Below are positions 1 through 8,339 of a stretch of DNA of 9,777 nucleotides, piece by piece. Both the position numbers and the translations under genes were made by a program. Source of the DNA: Quisquiliibacterium sp. (GTDB taxonomy: Bacteria > Pseudomonadota > Gammaproteobacteria > Burkholderiales > Burkholderiaceae_E); assembly GCA_030830765.1 (NCBI GenBank), contig JAURMJ010000371.1:1-9777 (forward strand). The letters are read 5' to 3'. The notes beneath the pieces are model-generated. The model saw only the letters and a program-made list of their open reading frames with translations, was not told the origin of the DNA and did no database searches. Numbering within the stretch: the first letter of the stretch is position 1; every line of letters starts with the position of its first letter.

Positions 1-639
1 AACACCTTCTACATCATCGGAACCGTTGCCGGCCCGCACCCATATCCGATGATGGTGCGTGATTTTCAGGCGGTGATCGGTAACGAGTGCAAGCGTCAGA
101 TGCCCGAATTCATCGGGCGTCAGCCCGACTATGTGGTGGCCTGTGTGGGTGGCGGTTCGAATGCGATCGGGATCTTCTATCCGTACATTGATGTGCCAGG
201 GGTGCAACTGGTTGGCGTGGAGGCTGCCGGCGAGGGAATGCACACCGGACGTCACTCAGCCTCGCTGACTGCCGGAACGCCGGGCGTACTGCACGGCAAC
301 CGCACCTACCTGCTGCAGGACGAAGACGGCCAGATCATCGATACGCACTCGATCTCAGCCGGTCTGGATTACCCGGGCGTGGGTCCTGAGCATGCCTGGC
401 TGAAGGATTCAGGTCGTGCCAGCTATGTGCCGATCGATGACGAGGAGACGCTGCGCGCATTTCATAACTGCTGTCGCATCGAAGGGATCATCCCTGCGCT
501 CGAAACCAGTCATGCAATTGCCTACGCGGCCAAGCTCGCGCCCACGCTGCCCAAGGATAAGAGCATTCTTGTGAACCTGTCTGGTCGAGGCGACAAGGAC
601 ATGCATACGGTGGCGCAGCGCGCTGGATTGAGTGTCTGA
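1..639 (+). CDS. trpB: Tryptophan synthase beta chain, C-terminal part (5' end outside window)
   Basis: This is the C-terminal 212 residues of TrpB, open from the first base of the window in frame 1 to a TGA at 637-639. The family is about 400 residues, so roughly the N-terminal half, including the lysine that carries PLP, lies upstream. TrpB condenses indole with L-serine to make tryptophan in the cytosolic alpha2-beta2 complex with TrpA. Visible family signatures are the glycine-rich GGGSNA loop that holds the PLP phosphate (148-165), the [12 protein letters not shown] segment, and NLSGRGDKD near the C-terminus. The serine of that last motif (codon 580-582) matches the conserved serine that contacts the cofactor pyridine nitrogen. 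The stop overlaps the trpA start by one base (TGATG), typical of translational coupling that balances the two subunits. An ATG at 49 is internal and not a real start, because strong TrpB homology (TVAGPHPYP) precedes it. Confidence 0.97.
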   Translation, partial: NTFYIIGTVAGPHPYPMMVRDFQAVIGNECKRQMPEFIGRQPDYVVACVGGGSNAIGIFYPYIDVPGVQLVGVEAAGEGMHTGRHSASLTAGTPGVLHGNRTYLLQDEDGQIIDTHSISAGLDYPGVGPEHAWLKDSGRASYVPIDDEETLRAFHNCCRIEGIIPALETSHAIAYAAKLAPTLPKDKSILVNLSGRGDKDMHTVAQRAGLSV

Positions 640-1481
640 TGTCTCGTCTTCCAACAGCTTTCGAGAAACTCCGTACCCAGGGACGTAAGGCCCTGGTTCC
701 CTACATCACTGCGGGTTTTCCGCTGCGCGATTCCACCGTGCAGGTGATGCATGCGATGGTTGCCGCCGGTGCCGATGCAATCGAACTGGGCGTGCCGTTC
801 TCAGATCCGATGGCCGATGGCCCTGTGATCCAGCGGGCCAACGAATCGGCGCTGGCCCGCAAGATCGGGACCCGTGATGTGCTAGAGATGGTGCGGGAGT
901 TCCGCAAGACAGATACCAGTACGCCAGTTGTGCTGATGGGCTACGCTAATCCGATCGAGCGCATGGGTGCCACGAATTTTCTGGCGGCAGCGCGTGAGGC
1001 AGGAACTGACGGCGTGATTGTGGTCGACTATCCACCCGAGGAGTCCGACGCTTTCGCTCGGGCTGCTCGCGAACATGACATCGATCCAATCTTCTTGCTG
1101 GCCCCTACGTCCAGCGACCAGCGCATCGGCCAGGTTTTGTCTTTGGCGAGCGGCTATGTCTACTATGTTTCACTCAAGGGCATCACCGGAGCAGGGCATC
1201 TGGATACCGACGAAGTCGCACGCCGGGTCGGCAAGATCAAGGCTTCAACCGGCCTGCCGGTTGGTGTTGGCTTTGGCATCCGGGACGGCATCACAGCCCG
1301 GGTGATTGCGCGCAATGCGGACGCGGTGATTATCGGTACACGGATGATTCAGCTGCTTGAGGACGGTCCGTCCGAAGGGGCCGCGGCCCGTGCAGGAGCG
1401 TTCATCGCAACAGTGCGTGCTGCGCTCGATGCGCCTGATGATGAGAGTGCAGCGCTGGCATCTGCTGGTCAGAGTGCCTGA
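639..1481 (+). CDS. trpA: Tryptophan synthase alpha chain
   Basis: The 280-residue product is slightly longer than the usual TrpA (about 268), with an alanine/serine-rich C-terminal tail. TrpA is a cytosolic TIM-barrel enzyme that cleaves indole-3-glycerol phosphate to indole and glyceraldehyde 3-phosphate, and the indole is channelled to TrpB. The two catalytic acids sit at their classic positions: Glu49 in [11 protein letters not shown] and Asp60 in MADGP. Other signatures are VPYITAGFP (20-28), VVDYPPEE, the SLKGITGAG phosphate-loop region, GVGFGI and VIIGTRMIQ. In the last of these, Thr replaces the more usual Ser. The ATG shares its A with the last base of the trpB stop and has no strong Shine-Dalgarno, so translation probably depends on ribosomes finishing trpB. 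Assignment is secure. Confidence 0.98.
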   Translation: MSRLPTAFEKLRTQGRKALVPYITAGFPLRDSTVQVMHAMVAAGADAIELGVPFSDPMADGPVIQRANESALARKIGTRDVLEMVREFRKTDTSTPVVLMGYANPIERMGATNFLAAAREAGTDGVIVVDYPPEESDAFARAAREHDIDPIFLLAPTSSDQRIGQVLSLASGYVYYVSLKGITGAGHLDTDEVARRVGKIKASTGLPVGVGFGIRDGITARVIARNADAVIIGTRMIQLLEDGPSEGAAARAGAFIATVRAALDAPDDESAALASAGQSA

Positions 1482-1487
1482 GTTTTC

Positions 1488-1493
1488 GAGGAG
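1488..1493 (+). promoter_or_regulatory. Shine-Dalgarno of accD
   Basis: GAGGAG lies 6 bases before the accD ATG at 1500. It is a strong ribosome binding site, unlike those of trpA and folC, so accD has its own efficient translation start inside the operon. It supports ATG 1500 as the start. Confidence 0.75.
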
Positions 1494-1499
1494 CAAGCG

Positions 1500-2369
<870 letters not shown>

Positions 2370-2375
2370 GCGTCG

Positions 2376-3695
2376 ATGTCCCTGGCCCATACCCGACAAG
2401 AAACGTCAAAACCGGCGTCTTTGCACGATTGGCTGGTGCAGATCGAAAGTCTGCACCCGAAGACGATTGAGCTTGGTCTTGATCGGGTGAGGCTGGTCGC
2501 CGACCGGATGGGTCTGCGGGCAGTCGGCATCGTGATCACGGTGGGCGGCACCAATGGGAAGGGCTCGACCTGCGCGCTGTTGGAGGCAATCCTTCGCAGT
2601 GCGGGCTATCGCGTGGCGCTGTACACCTCACCGCATCTGGTCGATTTCAATGAGCGCGCCCGGCTGGACGGCGAGAGCGCCAGCGACGATGCGTTGATGC
2701 AGCATTTCGAGCGGGTTGAACAGGCCCGCCAGGATACGCCTCTGACGTATTTCGAATTCACGACGCTTGCGATCCTGAGTCTGTTCTCTGAGTGGACGCC
2801 TGATGTCTCCATTCTGGAAGTTGGACTGGGTGGTCGCCTGGACGCGGTCAATGTCATCGATCCCGATTGTTCGATCGTGACCTGCATTGACATCGATCAT
2901 GTGGATTTTCTTGGCGGCACGCGCGAGAAGATCGGCTGGGAGAAGGCGCATATCTATCGCACGGGCCGCCCAGCGATCTGCAGCGATCCGGTGCCTCCTG
3001 CCAGTCTGGTTGACTATGCCCGCGAGATCGATGCCGATCTTTGGCTGTTCGGGCGCGATTTCAATTACTCGGGCGATCGCCAACAATGGTCCTATGGTGG
3101 CCGAAAGATGCGTCGTAGCGGATATGCCTATCCGGCGCTGCGCGGCGCCAACCAGCTGCTCAACGCGGCAGGCGCGCTGGCTGCAATCGAATCGCTGCGC
3201 GATCGCCTTCCGGTCCAGCAGCAGGCGATTCGCCATGGCTTTGCCAGCGTGGAGTTGCCGGGGCGCTTCCAGGTGCTGCCAGGGCGCCCGAATATCGTCC
3301 TTGATGTTGCGCACAATCCGCATGCGGTTGCGCACCTTGCCGACAATCTGGACAACATGGGGTTCTTTCCGCAGACCTGGGCCGTGTTCGGGGCAATGGG
3401 TGACAAGGACATCGCAGCCATGATTCGCGCGCTCGGAGATCGCATCGACCATTGGCTGATGACCGATTTATCCGGACCGCGTGCTGCACCGGCCCATGAG
3501 CTGGTGCAGCAACTGGATCAGGCCGGGATCGCGCCCGGGCCGTCGCACCTGATCGAAACTTTTCCTCAGCCGCGCGAGGCGCTGGCCAGTGCGCTGGAAC
3601 GGGCGGATCCGAATGATAGAATCGTCGTCTTCGGATCCTTCCTAACGGTGGCCGACGTGCTTGCCTCCCGGCGTAGACCGCTTCGAACCGACTGA
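2376..3695 (+). CDS. folC: Bifunctional dihydrofolate synthase / folylpolyglutamate synthase
   Basis: The 439-residue product is a Mur-ligase-family enzyme that adds L-glutamate to dihydropteroate to form dihydrofolate and then extends the polyglutamate tail of reduced folates, using ATP in the cytosol. The ATP P-loop GGTNGKGS is at about 57-64, followed by the conserved YTSPHLVDFNERAR segment. EVGLGGRLDAVN is the metal-binding stretch. EKIGWEKAHIYR contains Lys190, which aligns with the carbamylated lysine of E. coli FolC. The C-terminal ligase domain shows DVAHNPHA and FGAMGDKDI. Length is close to E. coli FolC (about 422). Because the ATG lies 6 bases after the accD stop with no clear Shine-Dalgarno, initiation is probably coupled to accD translation. 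The following SPOR gene starts 8 bases after its stop. Confidence 0.97.
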   Translation: MSLAHTRQETSKPASLHDWLVQIESLHPKTIELGLDRVRLVADRMGLRAVGIVITVGGTNGKGSTCALLEAILRSAGYRVALYTSPHLVDFNERARLDGESASDDALMQHFERVEQARQDTPLTYFEFTTLAILSLFSEWTPDVSILEVGLGGRLDAVNVIDPDCSIVTCIDIDHVDFLGGTREKIGWEKAHIYRTGRPAICSDPVPPASLVDYAREIDADLWLFGRDFNYSGDRQQWSYGGRKMRRSGYAYPALRGANQLLNAAGALAAIESLRDRLPVQQQAIRHGFASVELPGRFQVLPGRPNIVLDVAHNPHAVAHLADNLDNMGFFPQTWAVFGAMGDKDIAAMIRALGDRIDHWLMTDLSGPRAAPAHELVQQLDQAGIAPGPSHLIETFPQPREALASALERADPNDRIVVFGSFLTVADVLASRRRPLRTD

Positions 3696-3703
3696 TCGCA
3701 GAC

Positions 3704-4555
3704 ATGGCCTCGCGTACAAGCTCCCGCAAGCCCAGTGCTGCGCTAGACCCGGCGCTCCCACAAAAAAAACGTGCCCGCCGCAGGCTGATCGGCGCTGCCG
3801 CTGTCTGTCTTGCCGCAGCAATTGCGTTGCCGATCCTGCTTGATTCAGAGCCCAGACAGGTCCGCGGGGATATTGAAGCCAAGATCCCGTCGCGCGACAC
3901 CCCCCTCTACGAGCGACCTGATGCCACCGCATTGAGTGGAACGATTCGCAGGTCGCAAGGCGACGATGAACGTTCCGGCGGGGTGGGATCGGGCGCTGCC
4001 GCTGCCGCTGCAGCTGCCCGTGTTCAGTCCGCGACCGCAGGTCCATCGACTTTGAGCGCTCAGTCTGCAGCATCGACCAGTGAGGTCACGGCTGCTACGG
4101 GCAACGGGACACCGGCTGCTGGCGCCAATGCTGTCGCCACAACGAAGCCCGGGCCGGGTGCAACTGTGAGCAAGCCAGCCGATCCAAAGGTGGTGGATGC
4201 ACAGACGCGTGGAGCCGGACAGGCTGATGCCCGTGCTGCGTCCACGAAATCGGCTGAAGGCAAACCCGCCGCCTCCGATCCGATTGCCAGATTGGCCGCA
4301 AACCAGGAGTCCCGCACTGCGAAGACGTCTGGCTACATCGTGCAAATCGGCGCATTCGCCAGTGAAAAAAGTGCTGCCGACCAGATCGCCCGGGCACGCA
4401 AGGCAGGGTTCACTGCCTACAAGGAAAGCATCAGTACGTCACAGGGTGATCGTATCCGGGTTCGGATCGGTCCTTATTTCAGCCGCGACGAGGCCGACAA
4501 GGTGCGGGGCAAGCTCCGTGCCGCCAGGATCGAGTCTGTTTTGATAGCACCCTGA
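3704..4555 (+). CDS. SPOR-domain, membrane-anchored envelope protein (DedD-like position)
   Basis: The 283-residue product has four parts. A short basic cytoplasmic N-terminus (QKKRARRR at 20-27) is followed by one transmembrane segment (about 28-46). Next comes a long low-complexity linker rich in Ala, Thr, Ser, Gly and Pro (about 50-205), and last a C-terminal SPOR domain (about 209-282: GYIVQIGAFAS start, RVRIGPYFSRDEA, SVLIAP end). SPOR domains bind denuded peptidoglycan glycan strands at division sites, so a periplasmic, septum-associated role is inferred. The gene sits between folC and cvpA, where E. coli carries dedD, a SPOR protein involved in division. Only the SPOR domain and topology are conserved, and the linker is not alignable by eye. 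The start ATG follows the folC stop by 8 bases. An eight-A run lies at codons 20-22, and a GCTGCC-type repeat encodes eight alanines at 98-105. Confidence 0.88.
   Translation: MASRTSSRKPSAALDPALPQKKRARRRLIGAAAVCLAAAIALPILLDSEPRQVRGDIEAKIPSRDTPLYERPDATALSGTIRRSQGDDERSGGVGSGAAAAAAAARVQSATAGPSTLSAQSAASTSEVTAATGNGTPAAGANAVATTKPGPGATVSKPADPKVVDAQTRGAGQADARAASTKSAEGKPAASDPIARLAANQESRTAKTSGYIVQIGAFASEKSAADQIARARKAGFTAYKESISTSQGDRIRVRIGPYFSRDEADKVRGKLRAARIESVLIAP
3762..3769 (+). repeat. Run of eight A in the SPOR gene (A_AAA_AAA slippery heptamer)
   Basis: Eight consecutive A lie in the codons CAA AAA AAA just before the transmembrane segment. In the reading frame this gives the heptamer A_AAA_AAA at 3763-3769. 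Such a run is unusual in this GC-rich sequence. A -1 shift, or an mRNA carrying one extra A, would reach a stop at 3841-3843. No functional claim is made here. Confidence 0.6.
3995..4018 (+). repeat. Four tandem GCTGC(C/A) hexamers encoding poly-alanine
   Basis: The hexamers GCTGCC, GCTGCC, GCTGCA and GCTGCC run head to tail in frame, encoding Ala98-Ala105 of the SPOR protein linker. In-frame hexamer repeats of this kind can vary in copy number between strains without breaking the protein. It lies in the low-complexity periplasmic linker, where length is probably tolerated. Confidence 0.7.
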
Positions 4556-4558
4556 CCC

Positions 4559-5056
4559 ATGGAAAATTTTCAGATCTCTGCGTTAAGTCACTGGGACTGG
4601 TTCGTCCTGCTTGTATTGGCCTTGTCGGTGCTGCTCGGGCTCATTCGCGGCATGATTCGCACCGTTTTCGGCCTGGCCTCCTGGGCGGTTGCTTTATTCG
4701 GCACTCCGATGCTTGCTCCCGGCGTCGTTGTGTTGGCCGCGATGCAGAAGCAGCCCTGGGTCATCTATGTGCTGCTGTTCATTCTCCTGTTTGCGCTGGT
4801 GCGCATCAGCGGGGCGCTGGTTGCCAAGGGGTTAGGCAAGATCGGCCTCGGCGGCGCTGACCGCCTCTTTGGCGGACTGATCGGTGTGGCCCGCGCGTTG
4901 GTGCTGGTCGCTGTCGTGGTTGTTGTGGCGCGGCTCTTTGATCTGCATGAGACGGCTGAATGGAAGAAGTCGGTCTCACGGCCGCTGCTCGATGCGATCG
5001 TGCAGATGGTCGAACCCTATGTGTCGGCGCGTCCAGCCGGTTTGAGAAAAACCTGA
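4559..5056 (+). CDS. cvpA: CvpA family inner-membrane protein
   Basis: The 165-residue product is a small polytopic membrane protein of the CvpA (colicin V production) family, about the usual 160 residues. Four hydrophobic stretches are visible at roughly 13-32, 38-60, 66-89 and 104-126. The conserved family feature LGLIRGMIRTVFGLASW spans the first two segments, and GGADRLFGGLIGVARALV precedes the last. The molecular function of CvpA is not settled. It was named for a role in colicin V export in E. coli and has been linked to envelope stress and bile resistance. It starts 3 bases after the SPOR gene stop and ends 16 bases before purF. The cvpA-purF pairing is conserved widely in Proteobacteria and explains the historic effect of cvpA mutations on purF expression. 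Confidence 0.93.
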   Translation: MENFQISALSHWDWFVLLVLALSVLLGLIRGMIRTVFGLASWAVALFGTPMLAPGVVVLAAMQKQPWVIYVLLFILLFALVRISGALVAKGLGKIGLGGADRLFGGLIGVARALVLVAVVVVVARLFDLHETAEWKKSVSRPLLDAIVQMVEPYVSARPAGLRKT

Positions 5057-5062
5057 ACTAGC

Positions 5063-5066
5063 GAGG
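5063..5066 (+). promoter_or_regulatory. Shine-Dalgarno of purF
   Basis: GAGG lies 6 bases before the purF ATG at 5073. It fixes the start so that the protein begins Met-Cys, placing the catalytic cysteine at the N-terminus after methionine removal. Confidence 0.65.
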
Positions 5067-5072
5067 CCCGCA

Positions 5073-6599
5073 ATGTGCGGAATTCTTGGGGTTGTATCGA
5101 CCAATCCGGTCAACCAGATGCTTTATGACGGCTTACTGCTGCTGCAACATCGTGGCCAGGACGCTGCGGGCATCGCCACCGGCATGGGCAAAAAATTCAG
5201 CATGCACAAAGGCAACGGCCTGGTGCGTGACGTTTTTCGCACGCGCAATATGAGATCGCTGCCCGGTTTCAGCGGGATCGGGCATGTGCGTTATCCGACA
5301 GCGGGTTCGGCTGCAGATTCCGAGGAGGCGCAACCGTTCTATGTGAATGCGCCTTTCGGGATCATGCTGGCACACAACGGTAACCTGACCAACTCGGCGC
5401 AGATCAAGGAAGAGATGTTCCGGCGCGATCTGCGTCATATCAATACGGAGTCCGACTCCGAAGTCCTGCTCAATGTGCTTGCTCATGAGCTGCAGGAAGC
5501 GGCCCATGGTGTCACGCTGGATCCTGACACGATCTTCAAGGCGATATCTGGATTACACCGCCGGGTGCGCGGAGCCTATGCCTGCGTGGCTGAAATCGCG
5601 GGTTACGGCCTGGTTGCATTCAGGGATCCCTACGGAATCCGTCCGCTTTGTTACGGAACTTCCGAAACCAACACCGGGACCGAGTATCTGGTCGCTTCCG
5701 AGTCGGTCGCGCTCGAAGGTCTTGGATTCCAGATGGTGCGCGACGTGCAGCCGGGCGAGGCAGTGTTTATCGACCTGGATGGCAATTTCCATTCGCGTCA
5801 GTGCGCAGACAACGCGTCACTCAATCCATGTGTCTTCGAATACGTCTATTTCGCCCGTCCTGATTCACTGATTGACGGCGCTTCGGTCTATGCGACCCGC
5901 TTGCGGATGGGGGAGTACCTGGCCGAGAAGATTGCCCGTGAGTTGCCGTTGGGCGACATTGACGTTGTGATGCCGATTCCGGACACATCGCGTCCCTCTG
6001 CCATGCAGTTGGCGATGCACCTGAACCTGGACTATCGCGAGGGGTTCCTGAAGAACCGCTATGTGGGGCGCACCTTCATCATGCCGGGGCAGGCGGTGCG
6101 CAAGAGATCGGTTCGACAGAAGCTGAACGCAATGAGCGTTGAGTTCAAGGGCAAAAATGTGCTGCTTGTTGATGATTCGATCGTGCGTGGCACCACCTCT
6201 TCGGAAATTGTGCAGATGGCCCGGGACTCAGGTGCCAACAAGGTGTACTTCGCTTCAGCCTCGCCGCCAGTAAGGTTTCCGAACGTCTATGGCATCGATA
6301 TGCCGACCCGCAGTGAACTGATTGCCAGCGGCCGCAGCGACGAGGAAATTCGCCGTTCGATCGGCGCCGATGCCCTGGTCTATCAGGACATCGAGTCAAT
6401 GAAGCGCTCGGTCACTGACATCAATCCGCGCCTGCGCAATTTTGATTCCTCCTGCTTTGAGGGTGTCTACGTGACCGGTGATGTCACCCCGGACTACCTG
6501 GATCGTGTCGAGATGGCACGCCATGCGGCGATGAGCGCCAGCCAGGAAGAGCGTCAGACCTCGCAGATGAACCTTCAATTCTCAGTCGCAGCTGACTGA
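5073..6599 (+). CDS. purF: Amidophosphoribosyltransferase (glutamine PRPP amidotransferase)
   Basis: The 508-residue product makes 5-phosphoribosylamine from PRPP and glutamine, the first committed step of purine synthesis. It begins MCGILGVV, so Cys2 is the N-terminal nucleophile of the class II glutaminase domain and there is no propeptide, as in the E. coli-type enzyme (about 505 residues) rather than the processed Bacillus type. HRGQDAAGIAT and the GHVRYPTAGS and AHNGNLTN segments belong to the glutaminase domain. The C-terminal phosphoribosyltransferase domain carries the PRPP loop VLLVDDSIVRGTT (from about residue 363, Asp367-Asp368) and the downstream SPPVRFPNVYGIDMP segment. Purine genes in many bacteria are under PurR control, but no operator or separate promoter is recognisable in the 16-base gap before it, so it is probably expressed from upstream. 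Confidence 0.98.
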   Translation: MCGILGVVSTNPVNQMLYDGLLLLQHRGQDAAGIATGMGKKFSMHKGNGLVRDVFRTRNMRSLPGFSGIGHVRYPTAGSAADSEEAQPFYVNAPFGIMLAHNGNLTNSAQIKEEMFRRDLRHINTESDSEVLLNVLAHELQEAAHGVTLDPDTIFKAISGLHRRVRGAYACVAEIAGYGLVAFRDPYGIRPLCYGTSETNTGTEYLVASESVALEGLGFQMVRDVQPGEAVFIDLDGNFHSRQCADNASLNPCVFEYVYFARPDSLIDGASVYATRLRMGEYLAEKIARELPLGDIDVVMPIPDTSRPSAMQLAMHLNLDYREGFLKNRYVGRTFIMPGQAVRKRSVRQKLNAMSVEFKGKNVLLVDDSIVRGTTSSEIVQMARDSGANKVYFASASPPVRFPNVYGIDMPTRSELIASGRSDEEIRRSIGADALVYQDIESMKRSVTDINPRLRNFDSSCFEGVYVTGDVTPDYLDRVEMARHAAMSASQEERQTSQMNLQFSVAAD

Positions 6600-6626
6600 T
6601 CCGAGTGATTTTTCTCTGGTAGAGAC

Positions 6627-7829
6627 ATGACTGATCCATCGTCTTTTGACGACCTCGACTTCGCAACACGCGCTGTACGCGCTGGCATCGAACGCACACC
6701 GTTCGGCGAGCATGCGGAACCTCTGTTCCTGACTTCCAGCTTTGTATTCGAGAGCGCGGCGCAGGCGGCGGCACGTTTCTCAGGTGACGAGCCGGGCTTT
6801 GTCTACTCGCGCTTCTCCAACCCGACCGTAAAGGCATTCCAGGATCGCCTGGCTTCGCTCGAAGACGCCGAGGCCTGCCTGGCAACCGCTTCGGGCATGT
6901 CGGCAATCCTGGCGACCGTGCTGGGTCTGGTCAAACAGGGCGAGCATATCGTTTCATCGACCGGCGTCTTTGGTGCAACAGCACAGTTATTCAATCTGTT
7001 CGGCAAGTATGGTGTGCAGACAAGCTACGTGCCGCTGACGGACATCTCCGCCTGGGATGCTGCAATCAAGCCCGAGACACGGATGATGTACCTGGAGACG
7101 CCGTCCAATCCGTTGACCGAAATTGCCGATCTGTCTGCGATTTCCGAAGTCGCGCGCAGGCACGGGGTTACGCTGGTTGTCGACAACTGCTTTTCGACGC
7201 CGGCGCTGCAGCGGCCACTGCAGCAGGGCGCTGATGTCGTGATCCATTCGGCGACCAAATACATCGACGGTCAGGGCCGGGTGCTTGGCGGAGCAATTCT
7301 AGGCAGCGAGCAACTGATCAATGACACGTTGTTGCCAGTGATGCGTACGACTGGTCCGTCGCTGTCGGCGTTCAATGCCTGGGTACTGCTCAAGGGGCTG
7401 GAAACCTTGCAGATCCGGATGGAGCGTCAATGTGCCAGCGCGCTTGAGGTGGCACGTTGGCTGGAGGAGCAGCCACAGGTCCGCCGTGTGCATTATCCGG
7501 GACTTGCGTCGCATCCGCAGCATGCGCTGGCAAAACGCCAGCAAAGTGCGGGTGGCGCAATTGTCGCGTTTGAGCTGCAGGGCGATGACGATGAAACCGC
7601 GCGAGCCAATGCCTGGCGGGTCATTGATGGCTGCAAGGTCCTGTCGATCACTGGCAACCTGGGCGATGTCAAGTCCACCATCACGCATCCTGCCAGCACC
7701 ACGCACCAGCGGATCGGACCAGCTGCACGCAAGGCAGCTGGTATCGGCGAAGGGTTGGTTCGCCTGGCGGTCGGACTGGAAGGTGCCAGTGATATCTGCG
7801 CGGATCTTGCTCGCGGTCTCTCAGCTTGA
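6627..7829 (+). CDS. metZ: O-succinylhomoserine sulfhydrylase
   Basis: The 400-residue product belongs to the Cys/Met-metabolism PLP enzymes (fold type I). YSRFSNPTV (60-68) is the family N-terminal signature, TASGMSAI (88-95) is part of the PLP phosphate site, and VVDNCFSTPALQ contains Asp186, which pairs with the cofactor nitrogen. HSATKYIDGQGR contains Lys211, the expected Schiff-base lysine. MetZ replaces the activated hydroxyl of O-succinylhomoserine with sulfide to give homocysteine directly, bypassing cystathionine. The metZ assignment over cystathionine gamma-synthase rests on the position after purF, which is typical in Betaproteobacteria, and on the CFSTPALQRPL-type sequence. Preference for the succinyl or acetyl ester cannot be decided by eye. 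It starts 27 bases after purF with only a weak Shine-Dalgarno (GAGA). Confidence 0.92.
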   Translation: MTDPSSFDDLDFATRAVRAGIERTPFGEHAEPLFLTSSFVFESAAQAAARFSGDEPGFVYSRFSNPTVKAFQDRLASLEDAEACLATASGMSAILATVLGLVKQGEHIVSSTGVFGATAQLFNLFGKYGVQTSYVPLTDISAWDAAIKPETRMMYLETPSNPLTEIADLSAISEVARRHGVTLVVDNCFSTPALQRPLQQGADVVIHSATKYIDGQGRVLGGAILGSEQLINDTLLPVMRTTGPSLSAFNAWVLLKGLETLQIRMERQCASALEVARWLEEQPQVRRVHYPGLASHPQHALAKRQQSAGGAIVAFELQGDDDETARANAWRVIDGCKVLSITGNLGDVKSTITHPASTTHQRIGPAARKAAGIGEGLVRLAVGLEGASDICADLARGLSA

Positions 7830-7949
7830 ACATTCTGGAACGCGATCGGGCTGGCAATCCAATGACCAGGGAAACGCTCCATAAATTGACTTGTTGCAAA
7901 ACGGGTCGTCCGTCAGAACCGGACAAATCATTCCAACCAAGTAGGTAAC
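7830..7949 (+). other. Intergenic region, probable transcription-unit boundary
   Basis: This is the longest gap in the window (120 bases). TTGACT at 7886-7891 resembles a sigma-70 -35 box, but no good -10 hexamer sits 16-18 bases downstream. A short hairpin (GTCCG at 7908-7912 with CGGAC at 7920-7924, 7-base loop) is present but has no T-run after it, so it is not a convincing terminator. AGGT at 7941-7944 could serve as the cupin ribosome binding site. A promoter for the cupin-pirin genes is likely here by position but is not proven by sequence. Confidence 0.4.
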
Positions 7950-8333
7950 ATGAAAGTCTTTCACGCGCGAACCGAAGGGGCGCCATCAGAGGAGCGTGGC
8001 CCCACGTTCACCGGCACCGTCTGGGCCGATCCGGTCATGCCGGCAACCGATAATGTGATGATCAACAACGTGTTCTTTACCCCGGGGGCACGGACGCACT
8101 GGCATTTTCACGAGTCCGGACAGATTCTGAATGTCCTGGCAGGCAGCGGCTGGATCTGCAAGGAAGGCGAGGAGCCACAGCGTATTCGTACTGGCGATGT
8201 GGTCTGGATCGGTCCGGGCGAGCGTCACTGGCACGGTGCCGACGTCGGCAGCTACATGATTCACATGGCCACGTCGCTGGGCAAGACGACCTGGGAACAT
8301 CCGGTCTCCGACAGCGACTACGTTGTGGGCTGA
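7950..8333 (+). CDS. Small single-domain cupin, Mn-hydroxynitrile-lyase-like / carboxymuconolactone-type
   Basis: The 127-residue product is one cupin barrel. Motif 1 (GARTHWHFHESGQ, 46-58) and motif 2 (GDVVWIGPGERHWHGA, 82-97) are both complete. The predicted metal ligands are His52, His54, Gln58 and His93, the HxH-x3-Q...H pattern of the manganese cupins that include Granulicella hydroxynitrile lyase and related proteins often annotated as quercetin-dioxygenase-like. An extra His50 precedes the HxH pair. There is no signal peptide, so it should act in the cytosol. The natural substrate is unknown, because this pattern covers many uncharacterised proteins and lyase activity cannot be inferred from it. 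The next gene, a pirin (itself a double cupin), starts 6 bases after its stop, so the two are probably co-translated and may act on related metabolites. Confidence 0.85.
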   Translation: MKVFHARTEGAPSEERGPTFTGTVWADPVMPATDNVMINNVFFTPGARTHWHFHESGQILNVLAGSGWICKEGEEPQRIRTGDVVWIGPGERHWHGADVGSYMIHMATSLGKTTWEHPVSDSDYVVG

Positions 8334-8339
8334 GTCCTG

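Noticed and set aside
49..639. ATG at 49 as the start of a short 196-residue gene
   Set aside because: TrpB sequence continues upstream of it in the same frame to the window edge, so this is an internal methionine of a gene cut by the window border.
2628..3900. Long minus-strand frames (274 and 246 codons) opposite folC and the SPOR gene start
   Set aside because: The + strand carries clear FolC motifs throughout. The antisense products are rich in Arg, Ala and His with no family pattern, as expected of shadow frames.
7848..7866. Sigma-54-like TGGCA element in the metZ-cupin gap
   Set aside because: The required GC of the -12 element is missing at the fixed 10-base spacing after GG (AC is found instead).
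7886..7915. Sigma-70 promoter with TTGACT as -35
   Set aside because: No hexamer close to TATAAT lies 16-18 bases downstream (the bases there are GC-rich), so only the -35 half is seen. It is mentioned in the intergenic entry but not called as a promoter.
7908..7924. Hairpin GTCCG/CGGAC as terminator of metZ
   Set aside because: The stem is only 5 bp with a 7-base loop and is followed by AAATCATT rather than a T-run, so it is too weak to call.
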